64,000 nucleotides of DNA from contig NZ_CM001792.1 in assembly GCF_000340475.1 (NCBI RefSeq), forward strand, positions 1,510,659 through 1,574,658, in the 5' to 3' direction. Shown here one piece after another: positions 19,075 through 25,940 of the stretch (position 1 is the first letter of the stretch; each line of letters opens with the position of its first letter). Under the pieces are notes generated by a model. It saw only the letters and a program-made list of their open reading frames with translations. It was not told where the DNA came from and made no database searches. This DNA comes from Oceanobacillus kimchii X50. GTDB taxonomy: Bacteria; Bacillota; Bacilli; Bacillales; Amphibacillaceae. A program made the position numbers and the translations under genes.

Positions 19075-19724
19075 TGAAAACCATTGGCATAATTGGTAAT
19101 GGCCCAAAAAATATGCTTCCCGATCTAACTCAATATAATCATGAAATAGATTCATGGATAGGTGCAGATCGTGGAGCACTTTATTTGGCGCAGTCTAATA
19201 TTCATATGGATATTGCACTTGGCGATTTTGACTCAGTTTCTAACGAAGAAAGACAAACGATAAATAAACATGCCAAGGACGTATTGACTTATTCTCCCGA
19301 AAAAAACTATACTGATCTAGAAATTGCCATTCAAATAGCTAGTGAACAGCAGGTGGATCGTATATTACTATTTGGTGTTACTGGTGGCAGACTCGATCAT
19401 GAGCTGATGAATATTCAATTATTATATCAGTTGCTTCAAAACGATGTTGAGGGAAGAATTGTTGATAAAACCAACCAGATTCAAATGATAGAATCAGGAG
19501 AATATACTATCGAAAGTCATGGCTATACCTACATATCTTTTATTGCTTTTACAAATAAAGTAGAAGGATTGACTTTAGAAGGTTTTGAATATCCTTTAAC
19601 AGAACAAACAATTGAATGGGGATCCTCTTTATGTATTTCAAACAAGCTTAGTCAAAAAAAAGGTACTTTTTCTTTTCGGGCAGGCATACTATTACTAATA
19701 AAGAGTTGTGATACGATCCAGTAA
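19074..19724 (+). CDS. thiN: Thiamine pyrophosphokinase
   Basis: This 216-residue enzyme converts thiamine to thiamine diphosphate. The N-terminal catalytic domain shows 'GADRGALYL', 'LGDFDSVSNEE', 'KNYTDLEIAI' and 'VTGGRLDHELMN'. The C-terminal thiamine-binding beta domain starts near residue 140. It overlaps rpe by one base. The stop codon lies within the stem of a hairpin that sits just before spoVM. Confidence 0.93.
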   Translation: MKTIGIIGNGPKNMLPDLTQYNHEIDSWIGADRGALYLAQSNIHMDIALGDFDSVSNEERQTINKHAKDVLTYSPEKNYTDLEIAIQIASEQQVDRILLFGVTGGRLDHELMNIQLLYQLLQNDVEGRIVDKTNQIQMIESGEYTIESHGYTYISFIAFTNKVEGLTLEGFEYPLTEQTIEWGSSLCISNKLSQKKGTFSFRAGILLLIKSCDTIQ

Positions 19725-19741
19725 CCTTATAGATACTGGAT
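19716..19741 (+). promoter_or_regulatory. Hairpin over the thiN stop codon, ahead of spoVM
   Basis: ATCCAGTA (19716-19723) pairs perfectly with TACTGGAT (19734-19741) around a ten-base loop. It covers the thiN stop codon and ends ten bases before the spoVM ribosome site GGAGGGG. No T-run follows, so it is more likely a processing or protective stem than a terminator. Confidence 0.45.
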
Positions 19742-19766
19742 GGTAAAACAGGAGGGGTCCTTATTC

Positions 19767-19850
19767 ATGAAATTTTATACGATTAAGCTTCCTAAGTTTG
19801 TTGGTGGATTTGTGAAGGTTGTCATAGGTATTTTTAAAAAAGATAAGTGA
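19767..19850 (+). CDS. spoVM: Stage V sporulation peptide SpoVM
   Basis: The 27-residue product begins MKFYTIKLPKFVGG and ends in a basic tail with KKDK. SpoVM is an amphipathic helix that recognises positive membrane curvature on the forespore and anchors SpoIVA, starting coat assembly. Pro9, required for its shallow membrane insertion in B. subtilis, is present. The B. subtilis peptide, as I recall it, has 26 residues and begins identically through Phe11. A strong GGAGGGG site lies ten bases before the ATG. Its place between thiN and rpmB is the conserved one. Confidence 0.96.
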   Translation: MKFYTIKLPKFVGGFVKVVIGIFKKDK

Positions 19851-19861
19851 TAAGTAAACAG

Positions 19862-19894
19862 GCTTTTGTCATTGATGGCAGAAGCATTTTTTTT
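19862..19894 (+). terminator. Intrinsic terminator after spoVM
   Basis: GCTTTTGTC pairs with GGCAGAAGC (two G-U pairs) around a six-base loop, followed by ATTTTTTTT. Confidence 0.85.
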
Positions 19895-19973
19895 CATAAA
19901 AGTGCAACTTCATTCCGTGTGGGTGTTCTACCTCTAAGGAATATTAGTTGAACGTACTTCAAGAAATCCACAT

Positions 19974-20008
19974 AAAAAACCTTATGCCTTTGGGGCATAA
20001 GGTTTTTT
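19974..20008. terminator. Bidirectional terminator downstream of rpmB
   Basis: AAAAAACCTTATGCC and its full complement enclose a short loop. Each strand ends in six Ts. It lies 24 bp past the rpmB stop codon and also backs up the spoVM terminator. Confidence 0.9.
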
Positions 20009-20031
20009 GATCATACGATTATCATTGTATA

Positions 20032-20220
20032 TTAGACGCGCTCAACCTTACCTGATTTTAGGGCGCGAGCGGATACATAAACTTTTTTCGGTTTACCGTC
20101 TACCATGATACGTACTTTTTGTACATTAGCTTTCCAATTACGCTTGTTGGAATTCATAGCGTGAGAGCGTTGGTTACCACTACGAGTTTGACGTCCAGTT
20201 ACAACACATTTTCTAGCCAT
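20032..20220 (-). CDS. rpmB: 50S ribosomal protein L28
   Basis: This 62-residue L28 is very close to the B. subtilis protein throughout, including '[10 protein letters not shown]', '[10 protein letters not shown]' and the C-terminal '[18 protein letters not shown]'. Only one cysteine (Cys5) is present, so this is the zinc-free form. It is transcribed alone on the minus strand, convergent with spoVM. GGAGGG precedes the ATG. Confidence 0.98.
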   Translation of the reverse strand: MARKCVVTGRQTRSGNQRSHAMNSNKRNWKANVQKVRIMVDGKPKKVYVSARALKSGKVERV

Positions 20221-20264
20221 GTTATTCCCTCCTTACTCTATAACTGTCTCAGTATTACTAATTT

Positions 20265-20293
20265 AATTTACCATATGTAACCTAATAATGCAA
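20265..20293 (-). promoter_or_regulatory. Candidate rpmB promoter
   Basis: On the minus strand TTGCAT is followed after 17 bp by TAAATT, with a TGn extension just before the -10. It is 45 bp before the rpmB start. The fit is moderate. Confidence 0.4.
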
Positions 20294-20442
20294 TTGAATC
20301 TTTCACAGATAGGGATTTAACTTACTCTAGTTATCCGGAATATGGGGTAACCAAATTATGGGATAAAGAAAAAAGACTTGACAGATTAAGGTATTTCGTC
20401 CATTGTATAAAGGGGAAATTTTGTAAGCACTTATACTTAATC
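20294..20442. other. Spacer part of the 505-bp rpmB-yloU gap
   Basis: No gene is seen. It contains a consensus TTGACA (20379-20384) with no -10 at 17 bp, a hairpin GTTATCC/GGGTAAC, and an 8-bp inverted repeat AGATTAAG (20383-20390) and CTTAATCT (20436-20443) whose right arm abuts the FapR-like site. Confidence 0.4.
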
Positions 20443-20482
20443 TTAGTACTTGCTTTTAAATTTATTAACGTTGTAGTATAAT
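20443..20482 (+). promoter_or_regulatory. Candidate yloU-fakA promoter with FapR-like box
   Basis: TTAGTACTTGCTTTTAA (20443-20459) matches the FapR box at the fapR promoter in 12 of 17 positions, with both half-sites kept (TTAGTAC and TTAA). A perfect TATAAT lies at 20477-20482, so the box would cover the -35 region. The -35 itself is poor. The 243-bp leader to yloU holds no other feature I can name. Confidence 0.4.
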
Positions 20483-20725
20483 TTATTCAACTGTCTATCG
20501 TTATTATATGTATTTATCTTTAATAATGTCGAATGATAAGAAAAATCGAAATATATCGCTAGAGAATAGGTATAAATTGCCTCCAATTCTAGTTAAGACA
20601 ATGTAGAAATAACAAGTAAACAACTAAAATTAATTGATTTTTAGCTTAACCATTTATAGGGTGTAGACTACCAACTTCTATATGAAAGCACGGATTTATA
20701 GATAACTATAAAGGAGGAACTATCA

Positions 20726-21088
20726 ATGTCCATTGAATTAAACACAAATGACGGCCAAATAACGATTACAACTGATGTAATAGCAACAATTGCTGGGGGA
20801 ACGGCAGTTGAATGTTATGGAATCGTAGGAATGGCTTCAAAAAGTCAAATAAAAGACGGAATTGCTGAAATGTTACGTAAAGAAAATTATTCACGTGGAA
20901 TAGTTGTCCGTCAAGAAAAAGATAAGTTACATATTGACATGTATATAATTGTGAGTTATGGAACAAAAATTTCTGAAGTTGCTAATAATGTGCAGTCACA
21001 GGTGAAATATACATTAAGCCAATCATTGGGATTATCAATTGACTCTGTCAATATTTTTATTCAAGGAGTTCGTGTAGCGAAAGATTAA
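20726..21088 (+). CDS. yloU: Asp23/Gls24 family protein (YloU)
   Basis: This 120-residue protein belongs to the Asp23/Gls24 family of small envelope-stress proteins. The pattern is 'GQITITTDVIATIAGGTAVECYGIVGMAS' at the N-terminus and 'IDMYIIVSYGTKISEVANNVQSQVKYTL' in the second half. The ATG at 20726 follows AAGGAGG. It lies 28 bp before fakA and is co-transcribed with it in Bacillus. The function remains unclear; cell-envelope or fatty-acid-kinase links are inferred from context only. Confidence 0.92.
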   Translation: MSIELNTNDGQITITTDVIATIAGGTAVECYGIVGMASKSQIKDGIAEMLRKENYSRGIVVRQEKDKLHIDMYIIVSYGTKISEVANNVQSQVKYTLSQSLGLSIDSVNIFIQGVRVAKD

Positions 21089-21116
21089 TTGCTACAGTTT
21101 ATGAGGAGGAAATAGA

Positions 21117-22775
21117 GTGGCGATTGAAAAAATAGATGGCACAATGTTATCACAAATGGTGCTTTCCGGAGCACATCATCTTTCAAATAACGCTAAGAAA
21201 ATAGATGCTTTAAATGTATTTCCTGTACCAGATGGAGATACGGGCACGAATATGAATTTGTCGATAACTTCTGGCGCTAATGAAGTAAAAAAACAAGAAA
21301 CCAATCATGCATCTGATATTGCTAATGCATTTGCAAAAGGATTACTGATGGGTGCGCGCGGAAATTCTGGAGTTATATTATCGCAAATTTTTCGTGGCTT
21401 TGCGAAAGGAATGGAAACCAAAGAAACATTATCTGTTAAAGATTTAGCGAAAGCGTTTGACGGTGGAGTTGCAACTGCGTATAAAGCAGTTATGAAACCG
21501 GTAGAAGGTACGATTCTAACAGTAGCAAAAGATTCTGGAGAGAAAGCAATGGATATTGCAGATCAATATACGGATATCATCGAGTTTATGGAAGAAGTAT
21601 TAAAAGAAGCTAAAGCGTCATTAAAACGTACACCAGATTTATTACCTGTTTTAAAAGAAGTTGGTGTCGTAGATTCAGGTGGACAAGGACTAGTAACGAT
21701 TTATGAAGGGTTCTTAGCTTCATTAAAGGGTGAGGAACTTCCAGAAGATGATGCTTCTAATGTGAATATGGATGAAATGGTAAATGCGGAACATCATAAA
21801 GTCACACAAGACTTTATGGATACGTCTGAAATAATTTATGGATATTGTACAGAGTTTATGGTTAAGTTTGAAGACGATAAACTAAAGCAAAATCCATTTA
21901 ACGAAGATGACTTCCGTAATGAACTTAGTGAGTTAGGTGATTCATTACTCGTTGTTTCAGATGATGAAATCGTAAAGGTACACGTTCACTCTGAAACACC
22001 AGGGACTTGTATGAACTTAGGGCAACGATATGGTAGTTTGATCAATATGAAAATTGAAAACATGCGTGAACAGCATACTGCCATTGTTGGTGATAAGAAA
22101 AAAGAAAAGCCAAAAGAAAAAATAGAATTTGCTATTGTAACGGTCGCAATGGGTAGTGGGTTAAAAACATTATTTGAGAGTCTTGGTGTAGCGGTAGTTA
22201 TTGAAGGTGGACAAACGATGAACCCAAGTACGCAAGATATAAATGAGGCAATTAATCAAACTAATGCTAAAAATGTAATTGTTTTACCAAATAATAAAAA
22301 TATATTAATGGCAGCAGAACAAGCAGCAGAAATTGCTGATGTAAATGTCCGTGTAGTCCCAACAAAAACAATTCCTCAAGGAATTAGTGCGGTATTATCA
22401 TTCCATCCGGAAGTAGATATTGATGAAAACAAAGCAGTGATGGAAGAAGCTAGTCTACAAGTAAAAACAGGGCAAATTACGTATGCAGTTAGAGATACAA
22501 AAATTGATGGTTTGACGATAGAAAAAGGTAGCTTCATGGGGCTTAATGAAGGAAAAATTGTGAACACAAACAAAGATCAGTTAGAGTCAGCAAAATCATT
22601 AATAGAAAAATTGGTAACAGAAGAAGATGAATTATTAACTATTCTTTATGGAGAAGATGTTGATGAAGCAGAAGTTGAGAAATTAACAGCTTTCATTGAA
22701 GATACCTACGATCTTGAAGTAGAGATTCATGATGGAAAACAACCTATATACTCTTATATCTTTTCTGTAGAATAA
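21117..22775 (+). CDS. fakA: Fatty acid kinase catalytic subunit FakA (YloV)
   Basis: This 552-residue protein has an N-terminal DhaL kinase domain, a middle region and a C-terminal DegV-associated domain. The nucleotide and metal site is 'VFPVPDGDTGTNMNLS' (about 34-49), followed by 'GARGNSGVILSQIFRGF'. FakA phosphorylates fatty acids carried by FakB (DegV) proteins, and the acyl-phosphate feeds PlsY or is exchanged with ACP by PlsX. It starts at GTG 21117 with GAGGAGGA upstream. No fakB is nearby. The FapR-like box upstream of yloU would link it to lipid control. Confidence 0.93.
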   Translation: MAIEKIDGTMLSQMVLSGAHHLSNNAKKIDALNVFPVPDGDTGTNMNLSITSGANEVKKQETNHASDIANAFAKGLLMGARGNSGVILSQIFRGFAKGMETKETLSVKDLAKAFDGGVATAYKAVMKPVEGTILTVAKDSGEKAMDIADQYTDIIEFMEEVLKEAKASLKRTPDLLPVLKEVGVVDSGGQGLVTIYEGFLASLKGEELPEDDASNVNMDEMVNAEHHKVTQDFMDTSEIIYGYCTEFMVKFEDDKLKQNPFNEDDFRNELSELGDSLLVVSDDEIVKVHVHSETPGTCMNLGQRYGSLINMKIENMREQHTAIVGDKKKEKPKEKIEFAIVTVAMGSGLKTLFESLGVAVVIEGGQTMNPSTQDINEAINQTNAKNVIVLPNNKNILMAAEQAAEIADVNVRVVPTKTIPQGISAVLSFHPEVDIDENKAVMEEASLQVKTGQITYAVRDTKIDGLTIEKGSFMGLNEGKIVNTNKDQLESAKSLIEKLVTEEDELLTILYGEDVDEAEVEKLTAFIEDTYDLEVEIHDGKQPIYSYIFSVE

Positions 22776-22780
22776 TATTT

Positions 22781-22817
22781 AAAAACAGGCGATGGGAAAT
22801 ATCCTTCACCTGTTTTT
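22781..22817 (+). terminator. Intrinsic terminator after fakA
   Basis: AAAAACAGG (22781-22789) pairs with CCTGTTTTT (22809-22817), with a partly paired interior. It starts six bases after the fakA stop. Confidence 0.85.
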
Positions 22818-22840
22818 ATTATGAATTTGTGTTAATAATA

Positions 22841-22875
22841 AAATAAGCTGCTGATACATACAGCAGCTTATTTTT
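22841..22875. terminator. Terminator of the minus-strand permease gene
   Basis: AAATAAGCTGCTG and its complement form a strong stem with a seven-base loop, T-rich on both strands. It lies just past the permease stop codon. Confidence 0.88.
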
Positions 22876-22879
22876 ATAA

Positions 22880-24136
22880 TTAAATACCTATTACTTTTAA
22901 TGCAAACTCCAAGAAAAATAATCCTGAAATAATTAGCAATGGTTTTGAAATTTCTTCTTTTTTACCTAAAGCCCATTTTACAATCGGGTAAGCAATAAAC
23001 CCAAAAGCCATTCCATCCCCAATACTATAAGTAAAAGGTATCATGACAACAATTAACAGAGCTGGAATACAATCTGCAAGTTGCTGTAAAGGTAAATGCT
23101 TTATATTCTGTGCCATAAGAAAGCCGACAATAATCAAAATAGGACTAATTGCTGTATTAGGAACTAAAGATATCCAAGGGATGAATATAATCGTAGCCAG
23201 GAACAATATTCCTGCAGTGATTGCCGCTGTCCCTGTTTTTCCTCCTGATGCAATTACCGCAGCATTCTCAGCACTCGAGACCGTTGGAGATGTTCCAAAC
23301 AAAGCAGATGTCAGTGAAGATGTTGCTGTAATTCGAAATGCTTTTTTATACCCTTTTTGTTTATCCAACATATCGAGTTGACCGTTTAATATCCCCATAT
23401 TCTCAAATATAAGAATTAGTGATAGCGTAAATATAGCCAGCCAGAAGGATATATCTCCAATAGCTTGAAAAGAAGGTATAAACACCAATTCGCTTAGTTG
23501 GAAATTAATCGAACTAGCCTGTCTCGTTTCAACGCCAGTTACTAACGCAATCACAGTACCGATTACCATTGTTATTAAAAAATTAGCTGGAACATTTTTA
23601 ACAAACAGGAAAATAGCAATAAATAAGGTAACTAAACCAGTAATCACTGTAGGTGATGTAAAATCTCCAATCGCAATTACGGTGCTATCTCCACTAATGA
23701 CAATCCCGCTTTTTTCTAAACCGATAAGAATTAAGAAAAATCCTAATCCGACAGTAATAGCATGTTTTAATGAGTCGGGAATTGCTTCCTTTAGGATACT
23801 CCCTAAACGAGTAAATGCGGTAATGACAAATATAAGACCGGCAATCCAAACAACGGCTAAGCCTTCTTGAAATGAGAAGTTGTTATTACCGATAATAGAA
23901 TATGCAAATAATGCATTTATACCCATTCCAGGAATAAGTATAAGAGGAAGTTTACCAAATATCCCCATTATCATCGTTCCAACAAAACTGGCCATGATTG
24001 TAGCAATCATTCCAGTTTCTAAAGAAACTCCTGCCTCACTTAAGATAGACCCATTCACAATAACGATATAAACAGTTGTAAAAAAGCCAATTACTCCAGC
24101 AATGATTTCCTTTCTTAATAAATCATGTTGCTCCAT
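22880..24136 (-). CDS. NCS2-type purine permease (AzgA/PbuG-like)
   Basis: This membrane protein of about 418 residues has some twelve hydrophobic segments. It matches the AzgA branch of nucleobase transporters in length and in motifs such as 'AGVIGFFTTVYIVIVNGSIL', 'PGMGINALFAY' and 'ALFGTSPTVSSAENAAVIASGGKTG'. Guanine/hypoxanthine or adenine is the likely substrate; the choice cannot be made by eye. A TTG at 24151 opens the frame, but AGAGG is ideally placed for the ATG at 24136. It interrupts the fakA-sdaAB neighbourhood seen in B. subtilis. No purine riboswitch is seen in the leader. Confidence 0.9.
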   Translation of the reverse strand: MEQHDLLRKEIIAGVIGFFTTVYIVIVNGSILSEAGVSLETGMIATIMASFVGTMIMGIFGKLPLILIPGMGINALFAYSIIGNNNFSFQEGLAVVWIAGLIFVITAFTRLGSILKEAIPDSLKHAITVGLGFFLILIGLEKSGIVISGDSTVIAIGDFTSPTVITGLVTLFIAIFLFVKNVPANFLITMVIGTVIALVTGVETRQASSINFQLSELVFIPSFQAIGDISFWLAIFTLSLILIFENMGILNGQLDMLDKQKGYKKAFRITATSSLTSALFGTSPTVSSAENAAVIASGGKTGTAAITAGILFLATIIFIPWISLVPNTAISPILIIVGFLMAQNIKHLPLQQLADCIPALLIVVMIPFTYSIGDGMAFGFIAYPIVKWALGKKEEISKPLLIISGLFFLEFALKVIGI

Positions 24137-24173
24137 AATAAACCTCTGCAATCATGCTGTCCCTCTCCCGCCC

Positions 24174-24195
24174 GATAAAGACCATATGCTTTATC
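24174..24195 (-). promoter_or_regulatory. Dyad in the permease leader
   Basis: GATAAAG and CTTTATC form a perfect 7-bp stem with an eight-base loop. It lies about 12 bases downstream of the -10, at the predicted transcript start, and could be an operator or a 5' protective hairpin. Confidence 0.4.
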
Positions 24196-24206
24196 CACAA
24201 AGAAAT

Positions 24207-24235
24207 ATTATAGTGACAGAAAGAAGGAAAGTCAA
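24207..24235 (-). promoter_or_regulatory. Sigma-A promoter of the permease gene
   Basis: On the minus strand TTGACT and a perfect TATAAT are separated by exactly 17 bp, about 70 bp before the permease start. Confidence 0.75.
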
Positions 24236-24350
24236 ATTTACCTTAGTATTAGAAAGTATGTTCGTTTTGATTCATGAATAATATAGGGATTTTTGTTATA
24301 ATGTTGATGTAAGAAGAGCTTAATAAAGTAAAAATAGGCGGTGACAACAC

Positions 24351-25013
24351 ATGAAATATAATTCAGTGTTTGATATAATCGGCCCGGTTATGGTTGGGCC
24401 ATCTAGTTCACATACGGCAGGTGCTGCTCGAATAGGGAAAGCTGCGAGGAACCTTTTTGGAAAACAGCCAAAATGGGCGAAAATTCATCTATATGAATCT
24501 TTTGCAAAAACGTATCGTGGTCATGGAACTGATTTTGCATTAGCCGGAGGATTATTAGGATTTGAAACAGATGATCCTCGTATGAATGACGCGTTAAAAA
24601 TTGCAAAAGATCAAGGGTTAGATATCGAATTTATAGAAGATAGTGCTTCAGCAGATCATCCCAATACTGCTCGTCTTATAATTGGTGATGAAAATGACCA
24701 ACAAGAACTAATGGGAATTTCAATTGGTGGAGGAAAAGTTGAAATTACTGAATTAAATGGTTTTGAATTGCGATTGTCTGGAAATCATCCTGCAATTTTA
24801 ATTATGCATAATGATCGATTTGGTGCAATCGCTTCAGTTACAAGGATACTTGCAAAACACGAAATAAACATTGGACATATGGAAGTTAACCGGAAAGATA
24901 TTGGAAAAGAAGCTTTAATGGTAATTGAAGTCGATCAAAATATAGAAGATCCAATACTAAAAGAATTAAAAGCAGCAGATCATATTATTTCAATTTCAAA
25001 AATTGTAAGTTAA
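24351..25013 (+). CDS. sdaAB: L-serine dehydratase beta subunit
   Basis: This 220-residue subunit of the iron-sulfur L-serine deaminase works with SdaAA to turn serine into pyruvate and ammonia. The N-terminal half has 'FDIIGPVMVGPSSSHTAGAARIG' and 'LYESFAKTYRGHGTD'. A C-terminal ACT domain (about 148-218, 'AILIMHNDRFGAIASVTRIL') is a likely serine-sensing site. GGCGGTGA precedes the ATG at 24351. A TATAAT at 24297-24302 may be its -10, with no clear -35. Confidence 0.95.
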   Translation: MKYNSVFDIIGPVMVGPSSSHTAGAARIGKAARNLFGKQPKWAKIHLYESFAKTYRGHGTDFALAGGLLGFETDDPRMNDALKIAKDQGLDIEFIEDSASADHPNTARLIIGDENDQQELMGISIGGGKVEITELNGFELRLSGNHPAILIMHNDRFGAIASVTRILAKHEINIGHMEVNRKDIGKEALMVIEVDQNIEDPILKELKAADHIISISKIVS

Positions 25014-25048
25014 GTTTGGATGAATGGATTTCAAAGGAGGGTTTGACG

Positions 25049-25924
25049 ATGTTTCGAACAGTTAAAGAATTAGTTGATATAGCAAACGAAAAACAAATAC
25101 CGATATCAGAAGTAATGATTTTGCAAGAGATGGAAGTAAAAGAACAATCGAGAGACCAAGTCATGGCTGAAATGGAAAAGAATCTCCAAGTTATGGAAAA
25201 TGCGATTGATGATGCGTTAAAAGGTGTAGAATCTGTAACAGGATTAACAGGTGGAGACGCTGTTAAAGTACAAAAATATATGAAAGAAAAAACACCTTTA
25301 TCTGGAAATTTAATGATGGATGCGGTAAGTAAGGCAATGGGAACCAATGAAGTGAATGCGGCAATGGGAATAATTTGTGCGACACCAACTGCAGGTAGTG
25401 CAGGGTGTGTGCCAGGTACACTATTTGCGGTAAAAGAACAGCTCAATCCTAGTCGCGAGGAAATGATCCGTTATTTATTTACCTCGGGAGCATTTGGTTT
25501 TGTTGTAGCAAATAATGCATTTATTTCGGGCGCAGCTGGAGGCTGTCAAGCAGAAGTAGGTTCAGCTGGTGCGATGGCATCTGCTGCTATAGTCGAAATG
25601 GCTGGAGGAACACCAGAACAATCTTCACATGCATTTGCAATGACATTAAAAAACATGCTGGGATTAGTTTGCGACCCTGTAGCAGGTCTGGTAGAAGTTC
25701 CTTGTGTTAAACGTAATGCAGGCGGATCTTCATTAGCAATAGTATCTGCTGATTTAGCTTTAGCAGGTGTAGAAAGTAGAATTCCTTGTGATGAGGTTAT
25801 TGGAGCGATGTACCGTATTGGAAAACAAATGCCATCTAGTTTACGTGAAACGGGAGAAGGTGGGTTAGCTGATACACCAACTGGTCGTTTATTAAAAGAG
25901 AAAATATTTGGGGTATCCGTGTAA
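25049..25924 (+). CDS. sdaAA: L-serine dehydratase alpha subunit
   Basis: This subunit of about 291 residues carries the [4Fe-4S] cluster. Cysteines in 'ICATPTAGSAGCVPG' and 'LVCDPVAGLVEVPC' are the candidate ligands. The ATG at 25049 fits the family N-terminus (MFRTVKELVDIA) and follows AAAGGAGGG. A TTG further upstream at 25016 has no ribosome site. It lies 35 bp behind sdaAB and 16 bp ahead of recG, forming one unit as in B. subtilis. Confidence 0.95.
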   Translation: MFRTVKELVDIANEKQIPISEVMILQEMEVKEQSRDQVMAEMEKNLQVMENAIDDALKGVESVTGLTGGDAVKVQKYMKEKTPLSGNLMMDAVSKAMGTNEVNAAMGIICATPTAGSAGCVPGTLFAVKEQLNPSREEMIRYLFTSGAFGFVVANNAFISGAAGGCQAEVGSAGAMASAAIVEMAGGTPEQSSHAFAMTLKNMLGLVCDPVAGLVEVPCVKRNAGGSSLAIVSADLALAGVESRIPCDEVIGAMYRIGKQMPSSLRETGEGGLADTPTGRLLKEKIFGVSV

Positions 25925-25940
25925 AGAGAGTGTGATTTAA

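Noticed and set aside
24133..24350. Purine riboswitch between the permease and sdaAB
   Set aside because: The characteristic conserved loops are not recognisable on either strand.
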